Shown here: piece by piece, positions 1-4,735 of the stretch
How the letters are laid out: every line of letters begins with the position of its first letter
Numbering within the stretch: position 1 is the stretch's first letter
From: an uncultured Acetatifactor sp.
GTDB lineage: Bacteria > Bacillota > Clostridia > Lachnospirales > Lachnospiraceae
Assembly: GCA_910584375.1 (NCBI GenBank)
Contig: CAJUAH010000061.1
Span: forward strand, 1 to 5,486
Direction of reading: 5' to 3'
Length of the DNA stretch: 5,486 nucleotides
The notes under the pieces: generated by a model
Databases searched by the model: none
What the model saw: only the letters and a program-made list of their open reading frames with translations
What the model was told of the DNA's origin: nothing
Made by a program: the position numbers and the translations under genes

Positions 1-479
1 ATAAACTCAAAAAAAGTGAAAGGATCGTCCAGGGCACAGATACACATTAAGTTTGCGTCAGGATGATTAAGGCTTTGCTCCGACATTTCCGGATAACGAT
101 TCCAGTTAATAATATGAAATTGTGTCTCCGGTTTTAGGGGCAAAGAGAGTATTTCGTCTGTATATTCATATTCATAATAAGTTACCCCCTCATCCTGTAT
201 GCCATATTCCGCAAGTTTTTCTGTTTCCGTACCAAAGACGAGATCAATGGGATGGATATATAATTGATCGTTTTTCCCATCTGCTGAAAGATAGATTCCC
301 TTTAGATAGAACTCATAATCATAGTCCGCAACATATGGATAAAGATCGATCATATAAGAATCGGATGCCATGTTCTCTAAATCCGTGGCGGTTTTACCGG
401 AAACGGGAACAGAGCAAATATTATAAATTGCTAATATCAGGAAAACAAATACGGCTGATTTGACAATACTTTTATTCAT
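1..479 (-). CDS. Unrecognised secreted protein, 3' end cut by window edge
   Basis: The frame is open from an ATG at 479 down to the window edge, giving about 159 residues with no stop seen. The start is supported by AGAAGGTG about 5 bases upstream. The N-terminus has a Lys at position 4 and 7 and then a hydrophobic stretch (about residues 8-20, AVFVFLILAIY) followed by small residues (SVPVSG), which is a typical Sec signal peptide with cleavage somewhere near residues 24-30. The mature part is acidic and rich in Tyr and Asp (for example YPYVADYDYEFYLKGIYLSA and YYEYEYTDE), suggesting a beta-rich extracellular domain. I recognise no family. It lies about 120 bases downstream of the amidase-like gene on the same strand and has a separate candidate promoter. 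Shared secretion and AT-rich composition hint that the two belong together, but that is inference. The C-terminus is outside the window, so domain assignment is limited. Confidence 0.72.
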   Translation of the reverse strand, partial: MNKSIVKSAVFVFLILAIYNICSVPVSGKTATDLENMASDSYMIDLYPYVADYDYEFYLKGIYLSADGKNDQLYIHPIDLVFGTETEKLAEYGIQDEGVTYYEYEYTDEILSLPLKPETQFHIINWNRYPEMSEQSLNHPDANLMCICALDDPFTFFEF

Positions 480-519
480 AAATTCACCTTCTACAAATTT
501 ATCAAGTAAATAAACAAAT

Positions 520-546
520 ATTATATTTTAGAACTTACTTATCACA
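520..546 (-). promoter_or_regulatory. Candidate promoter of the 1-479 gene, with a dyad around the -10
   Basis: A perfect TATAAT lies at 525-520, about 40 bases upstream of the ATG at 479. The -35 is poor: the best 16-17 base spacing gives ATGTGA or AATGTG. The -10 sits in the centre of a 37-bp interrupted dyad (504-540) whose outer arms are AAGTAA and TTACTT and whose inner arms are AAATAT and ATATTT, symmetric about position 522. A weak -35 plus a dyad over the -10 would fit a regulated promoter, but in such AT-rich DNA chance matches are common. Confidence 0.4.
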
Positions 547-599
547 TTAGCTGATATGAAAGACCAGTCGCAATAATCTGATAATGCACGGAATAAATA

Positions 600-1598
600 T
601 CAGCGAAATTCATAAAAAGTAACATCTAAAGAGCTACTATAAATATGATATACATCGGTTTTTCTTTTGTCTGAATGATCAGAATACTTAATGGTACTCC
701 CGTCACTGTAGGTAACGATAGCTACGTGACTTTGGTTATTCCAATACATAAGAGCACCCCTGTTTACTTCCTCTGAGGATATGGTCTTAAGCCAGCCTTT
801 ATCTTTAAAGTAAGGAATTACTCCACCATTATTTTTAGCGCCAGTACGCATCCAGTTTGTTCCACAAGTGTTATAATTTCCCCATACGGATGCGGGATAC
901 CATTTCCCGGCTACATCAACAGGTATATTTCCAGCATTAATGCATTTTGATACAAAGTTTGCACAGTCACTATTTCCGTTACCAGTAAATTCCGGCTCGT
1001 CTGTAGCGTGCTTTATAGCATAATTTACAGCAGAGGACGCATTGTATCCGGATATAGAGATTGGCCCATAAGGCATGGGTTCTGTGAGCATTGTATCAAT
1101 ATAACGTGCTCCGTCATCATAGGTAAAGAGTTCCTGATACACTTTGTCGTCCTCTATTTTTACATATATGGGTTCTTCTTCCCCGTTGAAATAACAGTTG
1201 TATATCTGCGGTTGTATTCCTTCAACCATATCTATATGATATGAAAACGCTGTCTCATAGGGAACCTGATAATAGGGCAGTACTTCGGCAAGATAAGCGT
1301 CGATAATCTCCTGGGTTATCTCCTGCCTGACGGTGTCGGTATAGTCTGCGGCGGCAGATTTCATGCCCAGTACATAAGGACTTTCTGCCGGATCCCGGCT
1401 CAGCGCCATATTTACGGTAACGGTTGCGTCTGCCGATAATGCGGTGCCCGTTTCCGTCACGTTTTCATATATAACGGAAAATCCGGAAAGCGTGTAAATG
1501 TCCTGATAATATGTGGACAAATGCTCTTCCAGTACATTTGAGATTTCATCCTGCCATTCAATATACGCAGTATATTCATTAGCAGATACATTTGTCAT
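600..1598 (-). CDS. Amidase_6-like secreted cysteine hydrolase, signal peptide out of frame
   Basis: The intact frame runs from an internal ATG at 1598 to TGA at 602-600 (332 residues). The C-terminal third (about residues 185-332) matches the pattern of the putative amidase domain Amidase_6, an NlpC/P60-like cysteine hydrolase fold: YNASSAVNYAIKHA, then GNSDCANFVSKCI with the probable nucleophile Cys212, a WYP element, then SHVAIVTYSDG with probable catalytic His291, and YSDHSD with candidate third residues Asp306 or His308. The N-terminal ~180 residues resemble nothing I can name. The likely role is cell-wall peptide or amide hydrolysis outside the cell; the substrate is unknown. The ATG at 1598 has no ribosome binding site. 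Upstream, AAAGGGGGA and an ATG at 1654 are well placed, but that frame stops after six codons. Adding one A to the A7 run (1649-1643) restores MTKKIFLIVCFVQFLLYSG joined to MTNVSANEY, a good signal peptide with a likely VSA/NEY cleavage site and a 351-residue protein. As written, the gene is probably not exported unless slippage occurs. Confidence 0.8.
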   Translation of the reverse strand: MTNVSANEYTAYIEWQDEISNVLEEHLSTYYQDIYTLSGFSVIYENVTETGTALSADATVTVNMALSRDPAESPYVLGMKSAAADYTDTVRQEITQEIIDAYLAEVLPYYQVPYETAFSYHIDMVEGIQPQIYNCYFNGEEEPIYVKIEDDKVYQELFTYDDGARYIDTMLTEPMPYGPISISGYNASSAVNYAIKHATDEPEFTGNGNSDCANFVSKCINAGNIPVDVAGKWYPASVWGNYNTCGTNWMRTGAKNNGGVIPYFKDKGWLKTISSEEVNRGALMYWNNQSHVAIVTYSDGSTIKYSDHSDKRKTDVYHIYSSSLDVTFYEFR

Positions 1599-1654
1599 GC
1601 CAGAATAAAGTAAAAACTGGACAAAGCAGACAATTAAAAAGATTTTTTTGTCAT
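1599..1654 (-). pseudogene. Out-of-frame original start and signal peptide of the amidase gene
   Basis: The ATG at 1654-1652 has the ribosome binding site AAAGGGGGA (1670-1662) with 8 bases between the G run and the ATG, far better than the ATG at 1598. Read directly it gives M-T-K-K-S-F and a TAA stop. Read with a +1 correction at the seven-A run (T7 at 1643-1649 on the + strand) it encodes a short Lys-Lys start, a hydrophobic core (IFLIVCFVQFLLY) and SG, flowing straight into the 600-1598 frame. The hydrophobic coding potential in the second frame is hard to explain unless this was, or still is, the 5' end of the gene. The cause may be mutation, slippage or sequencing error. Confidence 0.75.
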
Positions 1655-1770
1655 TGTAGAATCCCCCTTTTACAATTTTGAATACATGTTTAGATGCCGT
1701 TAAAATTTATCTGTAAATCTGGTACAACAGAATCGCCCCCTTCCCACACAAAAAATACATTATATATATT

Positions 1771-1799
1771 ATAATAATCTAATTAAGAATACCTGTCAA
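1771..1799 (-). promoter_or_regulatory. Sigma-A type promoter of the amidase-like gene
   Basis: A perfect -35 TTGACA (1799-1794) is followed after 17 bases by TATTAT (1776-1771), overlapping a TATAAT at 1773-1768 with longer spacing. Transcription would start near 1764, leaving a leader of about 110 bases before the ATG at 1654. The leader contains AAGGGGGCGATTCT (1742-1729), an imperfect copy of the AAGGGGGATTCT ribosome-binding stretch next to the start. The rest of the 1655-1924 gap holds the terminator of the upstream operon, and I see nothing else in it. Confidence 0.75.
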
Positions 1800-1843
1800 T
1801 GCGATCTTTATAATTTTTGTTAAAAATGGATAAAAGTGCTTTT

Positions 1844-1874
1844 AAAAGGCATCAGTATTACACCAACGCCTTTT
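1844..1874 (-). terminator. Rho-independent terminator of the SPFH-RHH operon
   Basis: Read on the minus strand, AAAAGGC (1874-1868) pairs with GCCTTTT (1850-1844). The bases between can extend the stem with several G-U and U-A pairs (GTTGGT against ACTGAT), leaving a loop of about five bases. The wobble pairs only form in the minus-strand RNA, which points to the strand. An A run precedes the stem and a short T4 ends it, with another T4 a few bases on. It lies 50 bases past the stop of the ribbon-helix-helix gene and before the amidase promoter, so it separates the two transcription units. The U tract is short, so efficiency may be moderate. Confidence 0.6.
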
Positions 1875-1924
1875 TTCACAGTTTTGTAACATATTGGATT
1901 TATAGCTAAGACAAGGAATTTCTG

Positions 1925-2122
1925 CTAAATATCCAACTCCGGGGGAACATCTATGTCGTCCGAGACATATTTCCCGTTCTTCTTGCGCTGTCTGACACAC
2001 TCTGTCAGAAGATATTCGATCTGCCCGTTCACGGATCGAAAATCATCTTCCGCCCAGGCGGCAATGGCGTTGTACAGCGTCGTAGACAGGCGCAGGGGAA
2101 TCTGCTTTTTGCTGTCGGCCAT
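1925..2122 (-). CDS. Small Arc-like ribbon-helix-helix DNA-binding protein
   Basis: This is a 65-residue protein. The pattern is that of the ribbon-helix-helix (MetJ/Arc) fold: a short beta strand KQIPLRLS (about residues 6-13), helix A LYNAIAAWAEDD (about 16-27), a turn with FRSVNG, and helix B QIEYLLTECVRQRKK (about 34-48), then an acidic tail ending PPELDI. Such proteins bind DNA as dimers with the strand in the major groove. The start ATG lies one base after the TGA of the SPFH gene (TGATATG), with GGGAG about 11 bases upstream inside that gene, so translation is probably coupled. Linkage to an SPFH gene is, as far as I recall, repeated in Clostridia, but the target is not known to me. 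It could repress its own operon. It could also be read as an antitoxin-type RHH, but no toxin gene is adjacent. Confidence 0.85.
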   Translation of the reverse strand: MADSKKQIPLRLSTTLYNAIAAWAEDDFRSVNGQIEYLLTECVRQRKKNGKYVSDDIDVPPELDI

Positions 2123-2123
2123 A

Positions 2124-3149
2124 TCAGTACAGGCTCCCTGAGTTTACAATAGGCTGCGCGTCCCGGTTGCCGCACAGAACTACCAACAGATTGGAGACCA
2201 TAGCCGCCTTGCGCTCCTCGTCCAGCTCCACGACATTTTTTTCATTCAGGCGTTCCAGCGCCATCTCCACCATGCCTACCGCGCCGTCCACGATCATCTT
2301 GCGGGCGTCTATGATCGCCGAGGCCTGCTGCCGCTGGAGCATCACGGCGGCGATCTCAGACGCGTAAGCCAGATAAGTGATCCGGGCCTCTATGATCTCT
2401 ATGCCCGCCTCCTGCACCCGGGCCTGGATCTCGTCCCGGATCCTGGCGGCCACCACTTCGCTGGAACCCCGCAGGCTCCCCTCGTCCGCGACGCCGTCGC
2501 CGGTGGTATCCACATTGGGAGACACGTCGTAAGGATAGATGCGAACCACGTTGCGCAGGGCGCTGTCGCATTGCAGAGAGAGAAATTCTTTATAATTTTC
2601 TACATTGAACACGGCTTTTGCCGTATCCACGATCCTCCAGGTGACGGCGATCCCGATTTCAATAGGGTTGCCCAGACAGTCGTTGATCTTCTGCCTGCTG
2701 TTGTTCAGGGTCATGATTTTCAGGGAGAGCTTGTTGGAGCAGGCCGTCACGTTTACACCTGTTCCCTGCACGGCCAGGGCCGCCAGATTGCCGGTCTCGG
2801 ATACGTCTCCGCTCTGGTTTAACCGGGTTTTTGCCGCCGGATTGACGCCTGTGCAGAAGGGATTGACAAAATAAAAACCGTTCTCCTTCAGCGTGCCCAC
2901 ATATTTACCGAACAGAGTCAGCACCAGGGCCTCCTGCGGTCTTAATACTTTCAGGCCGCACAGGAATATCCATGCGGTGAGAAATATGAGGATGCTCGCC
3001 ACCAGCGCCGCCACCCACCAGGGGTGAACAGAATGCTCCAACTGGCCCACGGAAACCGCAAACAGCGCGATATCCAGCACATAGACCAGAAGTACTGCCA
3101 GCAACACTTTCATTCCATTCTTTTTTCCTTTTAACACTTTTTCTTCCAT
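2124..3149 (-). CDS. Membrane-anchored SPFH/band 7 domain protein
   Basis: The protein has 341 residues. Two hydrophobic segments at the N-terminus (about 13-36 and 44-67) should form a membrane hairpin or two spans. The SPFH/band 7 domain follows: GLKVLRPQEALVLTLFGKYVG (from residue 65), GFYFVNPF, and the region around IEIGIAVTWRIVDTAKAVFNV. A helical stretch with ARIRDEIQARVQEAGIEI and YASEIAAVMLQRQQASAII (from 262) is typical of SPFH proteins. The tail NLLVVLCGNRDAQPIVNSGS is of a kind I associate with clostridial members of this group. SPFH proteins oligomerise in membranes and organise microdomains or partner enzymes; the exact role here is unknown. The start at 3149 has AAAGGAG 10 bases upstream. 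It is the first gene of a two-gene operon with the ribbon-helix-helix protein. A loop DTTGDGVADEG (214-224) resembles a calcium-binding DxDxDG loop. Confidence 0.92.
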   Translation of the reverse strand: MEEKVLKGKKNGMKVLLAVLLVYVLDIALFAVSVGQLEHSVHPWWVAALVASILIFLTAWIFLCGLKVLRPQEALVLTLFGKYVGTLKENGFYFVNPFCTGVNPAAKTRLNQSGDVSETGNLAALAVQGTGVNVTACSNKLSLKIMTLNNSRQKINDCLGNPIEIGIAVTWRIVDTAKAVFNVENYKEFLSLQCDSALRNVVRIYPYDVSPNVDTTGDGVADEGSLRGSSEVVAARIRDEIQARVQEAGIEIIEARITYLAYASEIAAVMLQRQQASAIIDARKMIVDGAVGMVEMALERLNEKNVVELDEERKAAMVSNLLVVLCGNRDAQPIVNSGSLY

Positions 3150-3181
3150 TGTAATAGGGCTCCTTTCCTGTAGCGGAATTT

Positions 3182-3195
3182 TTTTGATATCAAAA
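3182..3195. repeat. 14-bp perfect palindrome at the SPFH operon transcription start
   Basis: TTTTGATATCAAAA is perfectly self-complementary. It begins at the last base of the -10 element and covers the predicted transcription start (about 3188) of the minus-strand operon. This placement would suit a repressor operator. No protein can be assigned to it from sequence; the operon's own ribbon-helix-helix protein is one guess. Confidence 0.45.
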
Positions 3196-3223
3196 TCATA
3201 TCACAAAGATTTCTGCGACGCAA
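3195..3223 (-). promoter_or_regulatory. Sigma-A type promoter of the SPFH-RHH operon
   Basis: TTGCGT (3223-3218) and TATGAT (3200-3195) are separated by exactly 17 bases. The expected start is near 3188, about 40 bases before the ATG at 3149, with the ribosome binding site AGGAAAGGAG in between. The promoter lies back to back with the candidate promoter of the divergent alpha-galactosidase gene; their -35 elements are only a few bases apart. Confidence 0.72.
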
Positions 3224-3229
3224 GGGGTA

Positions 3230-3259
3230 TTTACATATTATTTATAAATTTAATATAAA
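3230..3259 (+). promoter_or_regulatory. Candidate promoter of the alpha-galactosidase gene
   Basis: TTTACA (3230-3235) and TATAAA (3254-3259) lie 18 bases apart in an AT-rich stretch, giving a start near 3266. A second candidate is an extended -10, TGCTAGTAT (3285-3293), with a poor -35. I cannot choose firmly between them. No clear catabolite (cre-like) site was seen in 3150-3351, although control by sugar would be expected for such an enzyme. Confidence 0.45.
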
Positions 3260-3337
3260 TTCTCTTTCGGGCGGGCGGATTATGTGCTAGTATGAACAGA
3301 GACACAGAGATACCGGAATGGCAGGGACTGACAAAAA

Positions 3338-3343
3338 AGGAGG
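3338..3343 (+). promoter_or_regulatory. Ribosome binding site that fixes the alpha-galactosidase start
   Basis: AGGAGG is 8 bases before the ATG at 3352. An earlier in-frame ATG at 3292 would add 20 residues and place this site inside the coding region; it lacks its own ribosome binding site, and the added residues are not part of the conserved domain. The ATG at 3352 is therefore chosen. Confidence 0.85.
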
Positions 3344-3351
3344 ACGGATGT

Positions 3352-4482
3352 ATGCTGGCATTGAAAGCGCCTATGGGATGGAACTCATGGAATACCTTTG
3401 GAAAGGATATCAACGAGCAGTTGATCATGGAGATGGCGGACGTCATCGTGGAAAAGGGGTATAAAGATGCGGGTTATGAGTATGTGATCATCGACGATTG
3501 CTGGTCGCTGAAAGAGAGGGTGGACGGAAAGCTGGTGCCGGATCCGGCGCTGTTTCCCCATGGGATGAAGTATCTTTCCGATTATGTTCACTCCAAAGGG
3601 CTGAAGTTCGGCATGTATTCCTGCGCGGGTTTCATGACCTGTGCCGGATATCCCAGCAGCTACGGGCACGAGTTCGAGGACGCGAAACAGTTTGCCCAGT
3701 GGGGCGTGGACTATCTGAAATACGATTTTTGCAATTTCCCTTCCAGCGGCAACGGCAAGAACGCCTATCTGACCATGGCTATGGCGCTGCGGGCCAGCGG
3801 CAGGGATATCTTGCTGGCGGCCTGTAACTGGGGCGTGGAGAACCCTTCCGGCTGGATGCGCTCCCGGGGAGCCCACAGCTACCGTTCCACGGGGGATATT
3901 TTTGACGTCCCCAAGAGCTATAAGGATATTTTCAAGAGCCAGGTGCAAAATATAGAGAACAACGCCCCCGGGTGCTACAACGATATGGATATGCTGATCG
4001 TGGGTATGCGCGGCAAGGGCAATGTGGGGCTGGACGGGTGCAGCGACGTTCAATATCTGCAACATTTTGCCATGTGGGCCTTCCTGGGTTCGCCGCTGAT
4101 CATCGGCTGTGACCTGCGCAGTCTGGACCAGGCCAATGAGAAGACCCTGCTGTGCAAAGGACTGATTGAGATCAACCAGGACGAGGAATACAGGCCCGCT
4201 TTCCTGTTGGGACATAATGGCGAAAAGACCTATACTTTGGGCAAGATCATGAGCGGCAACCGCGTAGCACTGGGCTTTTTCAATCTGGACGCCGCTAACG
4301 AGTGGGAAAATACCATGAGCATATCCTTTGACGATCTGGGGATTCATTCGGAGTCCGGCGTGGCTCTTAAGCTGACCGACGCCGTCACAGGAGATAATCT
4401 GGGAATCTACAGGGACGGATACCGCTGTAACGTGGCTCTGGATGACTGCAAGATCCTGGTGGGGGAACTGGTCTGTGAGTGA
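3352..4482 (+). CDS. GH27 family alpha-galactosidase, cytoplasmic
   Basis: The product has 376 residues and hydrolyses terminal alpha-linked galactose (melibiose, raffinose-type sugars, galactomannan side chains) by the retaining mechanism of family GH27. The (beta/alpha)8 barrel begins almost at the N-terminus: APMGWNSWNTFG (residues 6-17), IDDCW (47-51), which binds galactose, KFGMYSCAG (85-93), YLKYDFCNF with probable nucleophile Asp125, CNWG (158-161), and RSTGDIFD with probable acid/base Asp182. YNDMDMLIVGM (209-219) and GSPLIIGCDLR follow. From about residue 285 comes the beta-sandwich C-terminal domain. There is no signal peptide, so it acts inside the cell on imported oligosaccharides. 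The length is normal for bacterial or plant-like GH27. Alpha-N-acetylgalactosaminidase or beta-L-arabinopyranosidase activity also occurs in GH27 and cannot be ruled out. No sugar transporter is in the window. The next gene overlaps its end by 8 bases. Confidence 0.93.
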   Translation: MLALKAPMGWNSWNTFGKDINEQLIMEMADVIVEKGYKDAGYEYVIIDDCWSLKERVDGKLVPDPALFPHGMKYLSDYVHSKGLKFGMYSCAGFMTCAGYPSSYGHEFEDAKQFAQWGVDYLKYDFCNFPSSGNGKNAYLTMAMALRASGRDILLAACNWGVENPSGWMRSRGAHSYRSTGDIFDVPKSYKDIFKSQVQNIENNAPGCYNDMDMLIVGMRGKGNVGLDGCSDVQYLQHFAMWAFLGSPLIIGCDLRSLDQANEKTLLCKGLIEINQDEEYRPAFLLGHNGEKTYTLGKIMSGNRVALGFFNLDAANEWENTMSISFDDLGIHSESGVALKLTDAVTGDNLGIYRDGYRCNVALDDCKILVGELVCE

Positions 4483-4729
4483 TGAGATTGCCGCCCAGGA
4501 ATCCGATGCCGTCGGCAGGGAGAAAAGGTGCAGGAACTGCGGCAGGACGCTGACCCGTGATGAGGTCGGTCTGTACAAAAAGCTTTTCAATCGGGCGGCG
4601 GACTCTTTTCTGTGCATTTCCTGCAGCGCGGAATACTTTGGGGTCGGCACAAGGCTTTTGGAAGAGAAAATCCGGCAGTTTAAAGAGATGGGATGTACCC
4701 TGTTTGAACAGCAGGGTACATCCCCTTAA
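4475..4729 (+). CDS. Small four-cysteine putative zinc-ribbon protein
   Basis: The product is 84 residues when started at GTG 4475, preceded by GGGGGA at 4461-4466 with 8 bases of spacing. An ATG at 4442 in the same frame lies deep inside the upstream gene and lacks comparable support. Cys19 and Cys22 (CRNC) and Cys47 and Cys50 (CISC) make a likely zinc-binding pair of knuckles. Between them is LTRDEVGLYKKLFNRAADSF, and after them a helix LLEEKIRQFKEMGCTLF. I recall similar short proteins in Firmicutes, but know no function. It overlaps the alpha-galactosidase gene by 8 bases, so it is co-transcribed and probably translationally coupled, which need not mean shared function. The last 13 codons carry a strong hairpin. 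Confidence 0.82.
   Translation: MSDEIAAQESDAVGREKRCRNCGRTLTRDEVGLYKKLFNRAADSFLCISCSAEYFGVGTRLLEEKIRQFKEMGCTLFEQQGTSP
4690..4724. terminator. 13-bp perfect hairpin between convergent genes, inside a coding end
   Basis: GGGATGTACCCTG (4690-4702) is perfectly complementary to CAGGGTACATCCC (4712-4724), with a nine-base loop. It ends just before the TAA (4727-4729) of the zinc-ribbon gene and lies 12 bases past the stop of the convergent phosphoesterase gene, so it can form in both transcripts. There is no clear U tract on the + side; on the minus side it is followed by ATCTCTTTAAAC. It probably works as a shared terminator or 3'-end stabiliser, but the missing U run lowers confidence in intrinsic termination. 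Confidence 0.6.
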
Positions 4730-4735
4730 GGCGGA

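Noticed and set aside
122..463. Plus-strand open frame of 113 codons
   Set aside because: It lies antisense to the minus-strand secreted-protein gene, which has a signal peptide and ribosome binding site; the plus-strand frame has neither.
1008..1244. Plus-strand open frame of 78 codons
   Set aside because: It is antisense to the amidase-like gene and shows no start signals or known motif.
1925..2122. Toxin-antitoxin pair with the ribbon-helix-helix protein as antitoxin
   Set aside because: The partner is a 341-residue SPFH membrane protein, not a toxin, and no small toxin-like gene is next to it.
2356..2874. Overlapping open frames inside the SPFH gene on both strands
   Set aside because: They are composition-driven shadows: Arg/Gly-rich or low-information translations with no start signals.
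3292..3351. Earlier in-frame start for the alpha-galactosidase
   Set aside because: It has no ribosome binding site, while AGGAGG stands 8 bases before the ATG at 3352, and the GH27 domain begins right after that.
4442..4474. Earlier ATG start for the zinc-ribbon protein
   Set aside because: It would overlap the alpha-galactosidase gene by 41 bases with no good ribosome binding site; GTG at 4475 has GGGGGA 8 bases upstream.
3385..4650. Long minus-strand open frame (421 codons) opposite the alpha-galactosidase gene
   Set aside because: It is the antisense shadow of a clear GH27 gene in GC-rich DNA. Its translation shows no recognisable domain and it has no promoter or ribosome binding site.
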